Assembly (NCBI GenBank): GCA_037447655.1
Contig: JBBHKE010000422.1
Span: forward strand, 100,700 to 164,699
Length of the DNA: 64,000 bases
Origin: Zygnema cylindricum
Lineage: Eukaryota; Streptophyta; Zygnematophyceae; Zygnematales; Zygnemataceae
Reading direction: 5' to 3'
Under the pieces are notes generated by a model. The model had not been told where the DNA came from. It did no database searches and saw only the letters and a program-made list of their open reading frames with translations. A program made the translations under genes and the position numbers. Positions 8,672 through 21,578 of this stretch are shown one piece after another (within the stretch, counting starts at the first letter, position 1; the number at the start of each line of letters is the position of its first letter).

Positions 8672-11581
8672 ATGGCTACCCCCATGGAGACTTCCCCAGC
8701 AGGACCACCAGGGACCCTAAGAAGTGAAAGGATGAGGACAGCAGATCAGCCTGTATCACTATTTTTTAGGTAAGAGAGAGAGAGAGAGGGAGCAAGAGAG
8801 GGAGAGGGAGAGGGAAAAGGAGAAGAATAGTGGCACGGAAAGGGAAAAAGAAAAGACAGGGAGAGGGAGAGAGAGAAAGGGGGAGAGGAGAGGGGAAAGG
8901 GGAAGAAAAGTGGCACGGAAAGGAAAAAAAAGGAAGGGAAAGGAAAGGTAGAGGGGAGAGGAAGGAAGAGAGAGAGGGAGAGAGACTGAGAAACAAAGAA
9001 GGAACTGGGAGAGAACAAAAAGAAAAAAGCGAGCTGTATAAGGATAAAAAGAAAAGTTGGAGAAGAAAGGGAATTGGGGGAGGGTAACATGAAGGAATAT
9101 GGGAGGGAAAACAGTGAAAGAGAAACTGAAGGTTTGGGAAGTTGGGAAGACAAAGTAGGAAGGGCATTAAAGGAGAGAATAAGTTAGAAGGAAAGTGTGA
9201 GGGAAAAGAGTGTGTGTGTGAGAGAGAGAGAGAGGAAAAGAGAGGGAGAGGGAGATGGAGAGGGAGAGGGATCGGGGGGAGATAAAGTGTAGGAGGGATA
9301 GAGGAGAGGGAGCGGAGTGAGAGAGGGAGAGGGAGGGAGAGTGATTGAGAGGGAGAGGGAGGGAGAGTGATTGAGAGGGAGAGGGAGAGGGAGAGTAGCG
9401 AGAGAGAGAGGGAGAGGGAGAGAGAGTGAGGGAGAGAGTGAGAGAGAGAGAGATGAAGGGAGAGCCAGAGACAGGGAGAGAGAAGAAAAATAAATGGAGA
9501 TTTCAGTAGCATGTCCACGTGGCACTTCCAGGTTCCTCCAGCTGGCATGCAGCTGTATCGCCTTCAGTGTTATGTTTCGCACCGTTCAAGGAACCGTCAT
9601 ATATTGGGTAGGTTTTTCTTTTATTTCATTTAACTTTTCCCTTTTTCTTTTTTGAAAGCACTCACCTCCATTTCTAGTCTAGATTTATTTGTTTAGAATT
9701 TGAACAACCGTTCAAGAACGCGTCTCATTCTGGGTACTGGGTAAAATGGTCTTTTACCCTCTTTTTTCTGTTTGTCATTTACCCCATTTCTATTTGATGT
9801 TTTTTGTTTAAAAATTGAAGTGGGTTTTTTTATAATGTTTCTAGTCGTAAGCCTCTCGTTTTGATTTCTCCTTATTGTTCCGTAATTGTAGTCTTCATCT
9901 CCCTTCCTCTCTCCTTCCATTATGACTAGACATTCCAGTCTCCCCTCTTCCCCTCCCTTTCCCAATTTCCCTTTTTATCAACTGTCGTTTAACCAGTGCT
10001 TAGTTTCAATTCCATATGCAAAATAGTGAATTTGCAAATTAATGATTCCAGTGATCCTCTTTTTGCAAACTCAAATTTGCATAGTATCGGTTCTTTTTTG
10101 TTTTTTATTTGCCGACATGGTTTACAAAATGTTAAATTTGGAGAGTATTGATTCCACAAGTATTGATTCCATTAATCCTCTCTTTCCAAATACCAACTCA
10201 CAGCTGCTTTCTGTTTGTGCTCCTTTTGCAAAGTATTGGTTCTGATTTATTTTTTTTGTTTGGGTTTGCAAAGTGTTAAAATTTGCATATTATTGATTCC
10301 AATGATTATGTTATTACAAACACAAATTTGCGAAGTATTGGTTCTAATGGTTTTTTATTTGTGATCGTGGCTTTCAGGATTATCCGGCTTTCCGATATTT
10401 GGTGATCGCATTAATCATCACTGCCGCATGGGCACTGTTGATGTTTTGTCTTGAATTTATGGAATTCGCAATGGGGCGCAAAATGCAATTTCTCGCTCAC
10501 CGATTGGTTGTCCTTATTTGTGATTGGGTAAGTGTGGCTCTGGAATAGCACGTAAATGAAACTATTTTATATGTAAAGGTTTTCTCCATATTCATGAATC
10601 TTGATCTAATACTATCTTGTGGAACCAATTGCACGTAAATGAAACTATTTTATATATATAAGGGTCGTCTCCGTATACTTGGTTCTTGATCTAAACTGGG
10701 ACCAGTCACACGTAAATGAAACTACTTTACATGTAAGGATAATCTCCATATTCTTGGTTCTTTATTTACTACTATCTTGTGAGACCAATTAGAAATGGGT
10801 GGGCTGTTGGGACTAGATCGCAGATAGATGTTTGATTGACTTCGTTGAGAATTGCTGATCTGTTCATGCCGTTTGTTCATGTCGTTAGAATGTCTGTCTT
10901 ATTCTTGGCAAGAAATTTTCGCTAAATGTTTTTTGCCTCTTTTTTTTGTAATCTTAATTCTGGTTTATTGTCCTCGGTCGTTGATAAGTCACCTTTTGCC
11001 GTTCGTCTTTTTGAGTACTGGATGATCGAGGTTAATATTGTGAAACTTTTCTTGTGTTGCCTGTGATTTTTTTTTATTTATTTGTTTATTTCCGTCGTCA
11101 TAGGGATCGAATCAGTGCAAGCTTCGATTGTCGTCTACATTCCTGTTTTTCCTTTCACATTTTTATGTTTTCATGGCTAATTTGATTTGCCATGGACACT
11201 TGATTCTGGTTCTCATTGTATCACTAGAGTTGACGTTGCAGATTGCGACTCTTTTAGCACTGAGACGTGTCTTTTATGTATTATCGTTTTATGTTCTAAT
11301 TCATGATACTTTTCATGTTCCAATTCATGATAGTATTAAGGTTGATTTTGCAGATCGCGGCCCTTTTAGCACTAAGCGCTGGTGCAGCAGCAGCTGCAAT
11401 TACTACTGCTAATGACCGAGGGGGACCAATCACACCCCTCTGTCGAGGACCTGGATCACTGCACTCGTTTTGTTTGCGATCAAAGGTGGCGACGGCATTT
11501 GCACTTCTCACATTCTTCTTTTTCATCCCTCATCTCATCTTGTCGACAATATATCTTCTCATGCGACTTCACGAGCCATAA
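8672..11581 (+). CDS. CASP-like four-transmembrane protein (CASPL-B), 4 exons, intact
   Basis: Exons are 8672-8769, 9532-9607, 10378-10527 and 11354-11581. They join in phase to 183 residues. All introns are GT-AG. The protein has a short cytoplasmic N-terminus, helix 1 (about 34-50, preceded by FFR), helix 2 (about 63-85, from DYPAFRYLVIAL), helix 3 (about 99-124) with the family's conserved Asp in LICDWIAALLAL, a loop with two Cys (PLCRGPG, HSFCLRS) and helix 4 (about 155-178). The membrane-embedded Arg and Asp, the length and the topology fit the CASP-like family. The intron after ...ICDW matches the last intron of CASPL-A. Exon 1 and the promoter are duplicated upstream at 5665. The start is the first ATG, GCC ATG G context. 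Confidence 0.93.
10030..10377 (+). repeat. Degenerate ~120 bp repeats in CASPL-B intron 2
   Basis: Phrases such as TTTGCAAAGTATTGGTTCT, ATTGATTCCA and AATTTGCA recur about three times with period near 120 bp directly upstream of exon 3. This is intronic and no coding role is seen. Confidence 0.6.
10549..10790 (+). repeat. Three ~80 bp tandem repeats in CASPL-B intron 3
   Basis: CACGTAAATGAAACT(A)TTTTA recurs at about 10549, 10632 and 10709 (spacings 83 and 77 bp). Each copy is followed by a CTCC(A/G)TAT-CTTG(A/G)TCTA-like stretch. Intronic. Confidence 0.75.
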
Positions 11582-13288
11582 AGAAATAAGACGAGCCATA
11601 ATGAGATGTGTCGAACTCTGGCAAAGGCGCTTTTGTATAAAATCTAGCTATGGACGTTGTATAGTTTTCGGGTTTTTTGGAGCTGATTGGCAAAGACTGT
11701 CAGTATATAGGTCTTTGCACATGTCTGTTGCTCCTCGAATCAAAATTCTTAGTCTACAAATATTTTTGTATTGGAGAGTTGTAACATAACAGCAGTTACC
11801 CACTGTCATGGCTTTTCCACTACCATACTTTGTAAGAATAACAGTAGTCAGTTTTCATATTTGAAACCCTGGCATTTCTAGGTCGAATACAGTCAGTTGG
11901 CAGGTGTAATGACACATGAGTGGACTTGTATTCAAGAACGTATGGTTGTACAATGTGCCTCGCAGATACATGCTTTTTCATGAAAATAAATTTTAATACA
12001 TTCCAAGCCCATTTGTCTCCCTGTGAACAAAAATCTAGTGGTGGTGATAGTGATGGCACTGATAATTTGAGATGAGTTCACATTTTGGAAGTGTGAGTGC
12101 ATGTTAATACGAACGATACATACATTATCATCCATTATTGGACAGTTTTTGTCACAATACCTTCGGGTCTAGCTCTCCCAGACTACAGAACACTATCCCA
12201 TTGTCATGTTTTAACATTGAGATCTAGCTTCGCTTCTCAACTACGCAACAGAGTTGATGAATTACCATTGTGCTTTTTTTAATGAAGTATTACTCTTTCA
12301 TGTACCATCTAGGGTTTTTCGATGATTGGTATGGAAAATGTGATTTTGCATTGCGTAATGTTGGGCATATTTACTCATTGAATCATAGTTCTAAAACAGG
12401 CCTGTTTAGGTGCATCAAATATTTCAGAGCAATGCTTAAACCCACCTTTTCTAGAGTATCATGGAGTAGAAGTGTTTCTAGAGCCATTTCGCGTTTTTTG
12501 GGCTTTCTAGTCTTCATGTCCCTCATGATTTACAACTCATATTCCACATTATTTGGATCATAAGAATTAATGCCAGAACTATACAACTATCGGATAGGCA
12601 CACTCGCAAGATTTCTACTTGAATGTTAAATTTCTCCAGAATTTAGGCTACTGAGAAAGACAATCGACATTCTTTAGGAGCCCTACAATTAGAAGCTGGT
12701 GAAAATACAGGCTGTACAACTAAGGCTACTGAAATGAGAACCGTGACAATTTTCATAAGACAAACATATTAAACAAGATCCACAAATAGTTTTGCTAAAA
12801 AAAGACACAATAAACATTTTTTTTTCACATGTAAAAAAGAAAAAAGAAAAAAGTACATAAAAGTTATTTATAGAAAACGGACTTCACCACTGTGGTGTCT
12901 CAACAAAACCATCATCTATGGAGATCTTTTGGAACTAAATATAGGATAACACATCTTTTTCTTTCCCTGTCCTTTGTACCAAAAAAAACTTATGCTTTCG
13001 TTAAGTAACACATGCTGTAAACCCCTCTCATACCCATATCCATTTCAAAGCCTTGAATAATAAAATCACCATAACAATATCAAAATTTTATTGGCCTCTA
13101 TGGACACACTAAACACTCGAATAAAAACAACAATCTTAGACACCAGTAAGGCGTACCTTTCTTTCTCCACAAAGCTAATAACTATGTCGGATGATCGAAG
13201 CATCGATGTTAAAATAAGTAACACAACTAAGACCTATACAAAAAGAATCGGCGAAAACTAACCTCCTTGTAGATGCCAGTTGTCAATT
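11582..13288. other. Intergenic region between convergent CASPL-B and SHMT
   Basis: The 3' flanks of two convergent genes. Only short unrelated open frames are present. TTTATT (a minus-strand AATAAA) at about 13087 could serve SHMT polyadenylation roughly 200 bp past its stop. Confidence 0.4.
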
Positions 13289-16200
13289 CTAATCTTTGTA
13301 CACCATGGTTGCCTTCTCAAACCCGATAGTGGGGAACTGCTTGGCGTAGTCCTCAACATCCTCTTTCAGTGACTTGATGGATTCTAGAATTGCTGAATCG
13401 GTCTCAATGAATGCTCGAAAATCTTTCAATTTAGGTCCTAAAAAAAGATTCCCAACCAATCGACAAACCAGCCATACAAATAAACACAAGCTCCAAAGCA
13501 CAGTAACGGGCGAGGAAATTCATAAAGCATACATAAAGGTTAAATCCACACTTGCAACGAAAAAGTTTCAAAACCATAGACGAATCTACAGTAACTACAG
13601 TACGTAAAGGAAGAAAAACAAAACAAGAGAAAACAAAAGACAAAAGCCGCATGTATTACGATGAACCAAAAAAAAAACACAAAACAAAGACGAAAAACAC
13701 CATCCTCACAGCACATCACCGTGACAAGAAACCTCAGAAGTAACCTCAAAATAGAAAAATTAAGGCTCGTTATAGTTTTTACCTGAGGCAGCCTTGGCAT
13801 TCTGGGCAATTCCGACGGCACGATCAAAAAACTCGGCCACCTTTTCAAAGTCAGCCTCGGTGAAGCCTCGAGAAGTGAGGGCAGGAGTTCCTGAAAACCA
13901 CACAATAAACACTCTCATTTAGAAAAAAACAAAAGGCCAGGAGGACCAATACTTGAGAAACCAAACCATACTTCAAATGTGCAAAAACATCGGAAACGAA
14001 GTATACGATAACCCTGTGCCATAAGAATATTCTATGGCTTTTTCGAGTCTAATACGTGTATAGTAGTGAATGAAAAGTACAATTGCTTAAAGTGAAATAC
14101 GGTTGCGTTCTAGAATTCAAGTTTTAGAGTTTGTACTTCAGAAAAGTACAAACTTTTCGATTCTATGTAGATCCTATGTAGTTTACTGCAGAGAAAACCC
14201 GCGATTTGAATGTAATCTTGCGGCTGTAACAGTCGACCCGTAATGGCAGGCTGACTTACAGGAATCGAACATTGCACGGAAAGTACAACAGTACTTCTAT
14301 AACTGAGTACAAATACAATGCGGATCCGCAGTGACGTTTGCATTTTCAATTTGATAGTCTCATTAAACTTGTAATTATAGGACTAAACATGTGGACAAGA
14401 TTTAATTCATTCAAACTTATTTTTCTCCATGAATATGCAAAAAAAAATTGCTGGTTTTTTCCTACATGGATGACATCAACAGAAGGAATAAATTGAGCCA
14501 TACATTTTCGCCCAACTCCAAACTGACTTCATACTCGAAGCCGTATTCAATGTATTAAAACATTGTGTATGATCTGGTGTAAAATATGGTGGTAAAATAC
14601 ACTGGTGTCAAATATGCAGAAACCACATGTCGTGTCCCCAATTGCTTCGCACATTTGAACCTTGAACCAAATATTCAAAATGCTCTTATTCAAATCTTAA
14701 ACCAAATCTTCTCTCAAATACCCATATTCCACTCACCCATACGAACTCCTCCTGGAACAAGGGCTGAGACATCTCCCGGCACTGTGTTCTTATTTGCTGC
14801 AATGTGAGCAAGCTCCAAAATACGCTCCACTCGAGAACCATCCAACCCCTGATCTCCCGCCCTTATTCAACTATTAAATGACAGTCCAAAACCTATGGCT
14901 CCATCTGGTTTCACAGAGTTGGAAATCAGATCGCTACCATAGGTCGGAAAAAAGTCATATAAAGTAAATTAAATACACAGACATCCTAAAATCCGTATTT
15001 GAGATGCCAGTGTGTTAATGGGTAGATAACATGGAAAAAAGACATTTTACGTGAATTACAAATACATACATCCAAAAACCTGTATTTGAGGTGCGAGAAT
15101 GTAAATGGATAGGTCCCATGGAGTGGTGAATGCTACATGATGAATGTGTGCATAAATCATACATGAAAAACCTCTCAAACAACTAGAACAAATTTATTCT
15201 TAATCGTTCCGAAGGTGAAAGAAGATGGTTTCACACCTTATTCTTGAGGTTGACTAGCACAAGATGATTGCTTGTGCCTCCGGACACCAAGTCATATCCG
15301 CGGTCCATCAAGCTCTGAAAAACGAAATTCAACAACATCCGAACAAAAGAATTATAAACAGGTCTACTCAAAACGTCGGTAATTTCAACCAACCAAATAG
15401 TTTCAAATGGAAGGGCATCGATTCTTTTGTCCTCCGTCGCAATATTTTTTCTGTTTCAGTGATACTTCAATTTCCTTCACCATTTTTGCTCTTTGCTCCT
15501 TTTCTTTGTCAGTCTTTCCATTGTCAGTCTTTTCTTTTGAGCGTACGGTATAACAGCATGGTTTAGAGTGTATACCAGCATGCTTAAAAAAGTCAATTAC
15601 AATGTAGTTGCTCTAAATAATTCCTTTCTTAACCAGGCATCAGCACTTCCTAATGGAGAAATGACACAAAGTCTGATATATTTACCGAGCATGTATTGTA
15701 GTTTTTTCATATAAAAACCAAGCCACAATTATGTTCCTTGCCTGTACTGTCAGGGTGATCCACCTATCAGTCTACATCTCTCTTTCCTCCATCCATTTAG
15801 CACTCAGGTTGATCACACTTGAAATGTTCATTCACTGAGCCAAATACCAATTTTCTATACAAAAGCAGAACACTTGTTAACTAGTGTTTCACAAGGCTAT
15901 TCTTCTGTAAAATTGTTTCTCCAACTCACCTCAGCAAACCGAGCACAGTTGCTGATAACCTGCTCCTGGTATTGCTTGAATTCAGCTGATTTAGCCTGCA
16001 AATACCACATTTGAAAACAATTTAACTTAAAACCAAAATAATGTTAACATATTCTATGAGTAACAACTTTATTCACAATGAGTACTTAATCAAACACGCT
16101 CAAGATTTGTCACACATGTGCGAAAAATAACAGCTGAAATTTACTACTGAGCATGTTTGACACTTTTAAGGGTGATATGATTACCTGCTTTAAAGCAACT

Positions 16201-19200
16201 GCCAGGCCAGTGATTGTATGGTTGTGGGGACCTCCCTGACATCCTGGGAACACAGCCCAGTTGATCTTATCTTCAAAGTCGTACATAATCTGTCCCAAAA
16301 AACCCAAACCAGAAAATATCTCCTTAAGCATTCTTAACCGCATCGTGGTCCTCGGAGCTATTGATATAGCTCTGATAAGGAACACCGTTTATCATCATGT
16401 GTGGCCCACACTATTTGTGAAGTACATCCAATTGCTGGTTTTCCAAGGGATATTGAGAAAATATGCTCCATAGGATACATGTCTCTTGGAAAGAACCTAG
16501 TCCTTGGAAATTATATTGATATCCAATGGCAAATCAATAATTACGAAACAGCACATTAATAAAGGTGATTGGCCCCTTAGTCACATAAGAAGTTTGCATT
16601 ATAGGAGAAGTGATGCTCTGAACCAACTCAAAATACATCCATCATTCACGCCAACAAGACCATACCTCCTTGCCCTTCTTGTCTGTTCCTTTCAGTCCTT
16701 TTCTGTAGAAGATCATGGCTCCTCTTGGTCCTCGGAGAGATTTGTGTGTTGTGGTTGTAACAACATCCGCATAATCAAAGGGAGAAGGTACGACTCCCGC
16801 AGCCACAAGTCCACTAATATGAGCCATATCAGCCAAAAGGATTGCCTTTTGCTTATCACAAATCTGTCAAAAGTCCAACAATCCTCCACTTTTTTGTCAC
16901 TTACAGAGCCACTGTACATAAGAAGCAGGTTTGCTTGGTTATCTCTGTTGAAAAACAGCAAAATAACCTCACTTATCACATACATATCCCACATTGTATG
17001 TGTGAAACAAGTTTGCTTTGATACCTGTAGAAAATAATAAAAAAAACAGAAAACACTTCCTATCTGTTTTCTTGTCACCTACACATCCCCTTAATACATA
17101 AACAGATAATCAAACATTATCTTTGCCGAATACCACCCAGAAACTCTACTGCCTCGTCACTTGCAGATCCACCGCATTTGTGTAATCATAGTGTTTTAAT
17201 CTTATCTTCTCCGCGGGATTGTAAGAACTGAACTGAGCACACAAATGGTTACCGTTTACTGAATAGAACCTCCTCTGACGAGTTAACAGAAAACTTGAGA
17301 AACAAACAGTCATTTCCAAAAAAAGCCAGTATTTGAAGGAAAAATTGAAGTAACAAGTGAACCTACTCCACAGTCATGATTAACCATTTCCACACAAATA
17401 TATTGTGTGACATTCATGACAACGAATTCCTTAGTCACAAACAGGCAGCTTCCAAACAAATATGGGAACCACGTAACATGAGGAGAATCCCAAGTAGAAA
17501 GTCAATCCAATTCACGTAATAGACACCAGCAAACAATAATAAAAAAAATATTTGGCCAAACATCTTTCAAATTTTCTTCAAAACTGACCTCACGCATTCG
17601 TGGGTAGTCATAATGACGAGCATAGGCACTGGCTCCAGCAATAATCAACTTTGGTCGGAAGAGGACTGCTGACTTCTCTAACTGCAACCAATCAAATCCA
17701 AACACACCCCATTAGATTTCTGACCTCTTTGCAAGTACTGCAACATGAAAAGTCTCCTGAATTCAAAGCTCCTCCTCATAAGTCTTTCATGTTTATGTCC
17801 CACAAATCTAAAGCCACAACAGTATATCACTAGCCTTCCACCTGAGCCTAATCGGTGACATCTTCTTTACTCTCTCATGTGTAACAAGTAAAATGGTCAA
17901 TTTCCAGCATCTCCATGACGAAAAGACAATGCTTTCCACTAACTTTACAGGTTAGTCTCAATCAGCATAGGTTTACACTAGTACACCAGGAACTGTCACA
18001 AGTATTACTTATAAAAATATGCCTTCTGAATCACTGTTCCTGTCACACCTTTGTCTTTTTTATTTATTACCAAATGCCAATCAAAGTCTGGCTTTCAATA
18101 CTGATGTGATGATGAACAACCTGAAAGATATGCATGCACTATGTCAACATGTTTCGATAACAAATTTAGTACATTTCTGAATAATCGGCACCGCATTCAG
18201 CTAATCCCCTCAAAAAAATAAAGCACACTGCAGCGTTTCCGTTTTGTACTATCACGCTACACTCGGCGACATAACAGCTAAGTTCATTGAGAGTTGAAAC
18301 CAACCCAAAAAGTAAAACTGCACTATAACTGTACATTCCATTCAGTCCAGACCATTATACCAAGAAAGCTATAAACAATCACCTTCTTCTAGCTTTGCCT
18401 TCTGTGCATGCATTGAATCTTAACAAAAAATAGCAGCGATAATTAAGAAGGTGAACTGCTGTATCAAAATTTAGAACCTTAGTTTGTGCCACTGCAATTC
18501 CACTAAGTTAAACCAAACTAAACTCCGGTATTCAGCGTGGTTTGTTCAAAACCTGAGTGGGACAAGCATTGCTGTGCTAAGTGTGAAAATGTCTAGTGTG
18601 AAAAAGTGTACATGAGTATTTCATATAAAAGCCGAATACTTCATATTAAAGCCTATATGATCTGTACCAAATGAACTTCTGCACTTACACACTTGCCCTT
18701 TGTAGTTAACTGGGGCAGTACAATAACCTTCTCAGTTCTCACTATATCATTCTCATTGGACTATTGTATCGAAGACAATTAAAATACTCCCACACATAAA
18801 CAACAAGCAACCTATCTAAGATGCCTCAAGATAGAAAACATATACTCCTACTCTTCACATAAACCCGGACTGGTTTGAACTCGTCCCACCGTGCTACTCT
18901 GTATGTGATGGAAAACAGAAAAGTAGTATCTTTGCCCAACGCAGTCCTTAACCGATGAAAAAAAAAAAAAAAAAAAAACCAACGCCTCTGAATATGTGAT
19001 CAGATTCCCCTCTCTAAAGCTTGGAAGTCCATGTTTCATTTCAGCACAAATAATTGTAAAATAAACATCCAAGAGGACAACCATTAGAGCAACGTACCTG
19101 GTCATAGTCAATCAGGCCTGTTGTCTCATTCAATCGATAAGGCATTGTCTCAAAGTATAGGGAGACGGCTGAAATTTTCTTGGTGTCCGTCTGTCCACCC

Positions 19201-21578
19201 ACCTCCCACTTCCTGACTCAGCAAGATACACACATTAGTATACCAGTAATAACTAACAAACAAAGTGGAAAACAAAGTCAAACTTGCTCTGAGCTCTCCA
19301 TCATGGTAAAATTCAAGAGATATGTGAGCATTTTAACCTGATAACCGTGGGAAAGATGTCCTCCATGAGGCAAGTCCAGAGCCATAATACGGTCATGTGG
19401 CTTGAGCAATGCTGTGTAAACGTGGAAATTTGCAGGAGATCCAGATAAAGTCTGTACATTGACTGCTCCCCAACAAACAGGCTTGTTTGATTAGTAAAGA
19501 AGTATTACTGCTTCTTTTGTCCCCTCAAAACTTGTTTGTTTAGTAGACCAATTTTACTACTCCGACAAAACAAACTGCCCATTTACATGCTCCCCAACAT
19601 AAAAATGCTTCTGAATCCGTTCCATTAAAACAAAAATAATCGACAAAAAAACAGTTTTGTTCTACCTGTGTGCTTTTAAACATCAAAATAGCGTTATTTC
19701 CAACATTTTCTAAGAAAGGGATTATCACTCTGATGCACTGAAACTGACGCTAAAAAGAAAAAAGAAAGGGAAGCTGGACCCTGGCCTTTAAGGCGTAACA
19801 GTGGAGATTAATTTATATTTATATCGGTCGATTAAACCACCGCTATAGGGAAGAGGAGAGCACCATCCACAAAAAGACAAAAAACAAGGATAGTTTTATA
19901 CCTCCCCATTTCTCTGGGTCCAAGCGGAAGGCCTCTAATGCACGCTTCTGACAAAGTGATTCTGCCTGGTCAATAAACCTATTTCCCCAGAAAAAACAAA
20001 AAAGGAGGAACATAAGTTATTATCAAAAATCAACAGGTCTTGGTCTCCATTACCCTTACAGCCGGAATACAAATACACCACCCAACAGCATAGCTTACTG
20101 AACTGAAAAAAACAAATGAATGAAAAACGTTGATAAAAATAGTTTAAACATAAACAAGAAGTGGTTAAGACAGAAGCTTACTCGTTTCCACCATAGTAGC
20201 GAGCACCTGGGTAGCCTTCACTGTATTTGTTAGTCATAACAGAACCAACTGCTTGCATAACTGACAATGACGTGAAGTTTTCGGACGGAATAAGTTCCAA
20301 ACCCTGCAGAAATGACAGTGTAATGTTAATTTTATTTCTAACAGGAGTTCAAGTAGAGAGAGTAACCGCCTATTCGAACATATTAAAAAAAAAAATTGGT
20401 GCCGATGACAATGCGGAAAATATACCTTCCATTGTCGGTTTTTCTCAAGCTCAATAATGTTGTTGATCTCAGGATCAATCTCCGCAAGTGGTGTGTTTAG
20501 CACCTTGGGCCACTGCATATCAAAAATCAGAATGTTCCATAAGATATACAAACTCAGAGAGAAACAACAAAGAGACATAAAGGAACTATATAATGCTAAA
20601 CCTGTGTATTTAAACGCAGATGTAACAAGGTTATAAAAACATGTACAAAAAAAAAAAAATGGACACATACAGTAGAAGGAACATACAAGAGGATTGCAAA
20701 ATGAATGAACGAAAGAGCAAAGGAGACTGTGTAGAGTACTACACAGTAAAAAAACAGTGAGGAAAAACATTAAACCAAGAAGACAAAATACGAAGTTCGT
20801 TCAAAGAAAAAACATACAAGAGGATTGCAAAGAGGATGAAGGAAAGAACAAAAACTAACTAAACTTCCAAAAACGTCCAGAAAAATGTAGACATGAAAAT
20901 AAATTCGGCAAAACAACTAAACTGACAATTTTTAGATACAAGAGGGGAAATAAAGCTCACCGACACATGAGACTTGTCCTTGGAGCTCTCGAAACGAGAA
21001 TAAGCCTCCTCGTTTGCTAGAGCTGACTGCTTCCTCGCCCAGCCATTCCCACAATAATAAGCATTATTAAGTATAAATACATAGGCTACATCTAGTTAAT
21101 TACAAAATCGTACAGATTATTGTACAAGTACTACAGAGTCTGGCAAGTTCTCAACATAATCATACAAAAAATGTACGTTTCTAGCAACGTCGTACAGTTT
21201 TCCGTACAAATACCATGATTGAATTCAACTTCTAGAAGTCATCAGGATCGTACCGGGCAGCGGGTTCACATTCAATCGGCAAAGATCGATCGTCAGTCGG
21301 TCAGGGTCTTCCAACGGACCGATCATATCGGTCTTAAAATCAAAGTCCAAATAAGTCGAGGATCGGATCGACGCATGGATCAATCAGGTTGCCGGTGACG
21401 GTGCCAGACGGACGGTGGCCAGAGGGAGGGAGAGAGAAAAAGAGAGAGGGAAAGAGGATAGAGATAAGGAGGGAGAAAAGAGAGAGAGACGCACTCCATA
21501 TCGAGCTCCGCTGACAGTCGGAGGGAATCTCAGCGTAGAGAGAGGAAGGGAACGCAGCCGGCGAGCAAGAAGCGCCAT
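13289..21578 (-). CDS. SHM1: Serine hydroxymethyltransferase, plant mitochondrial type, 15 exons
   Basis: This PLP enzyme interconverts serine + tetrahydrofolate and glycine + methylene-tetrahydrofolate. In plants the mitochondrial form works with glycine decarboxylase in photorespiration. Minus-strand exons are 21578-21495, 21026-20961, 20512-20426, 20303-20182, 19978-19902, 19462-19338, 19190-19098, 17681-17589, 16863-16666, 16289-16185, 15996-15931, 15314-15237, 14848-14737, 13890-13783 and 13437-13289. Together they give 520 residues in closed phase. The PLP-binding motif [15 protein letters not shown] places the catalytic Lys at about 290. [35 protein letters not shown] and FPTIGFEK are also present. 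The Arg/Leu/Ser-rich start ([14 protein letters not shown]) resembles a mitochondrial presequence. The exon 2 acceptor (GAAGCAG) has a poor pyrimidine tract and is the least certain boundary. Paralogue assignment within the plant SHM family is inferred. Confidence 0.97.

Larger units (their letters stand above)
6711..9342 (+). repeat. Segmental duplication, copy 2
   Basis: Same-orientation copy of 4219-6550. It contains the functional-looking first exon of CASPL-B (8672-8769) and a 536-bp element insertion (7547-8082) that is absent from the corresponding place in copy 1 (about 5065-5085). It also lacks part of the polypurine intron sequence of copy 1 (about 5970-6230). Confidence 0.92.

Noticed and set aside
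8766-9582. 260-codon open frame on the minus strand
   Set aside because: Composed of LSLSLP repeats from the polypurine intron of CASPL-B on the other strand.
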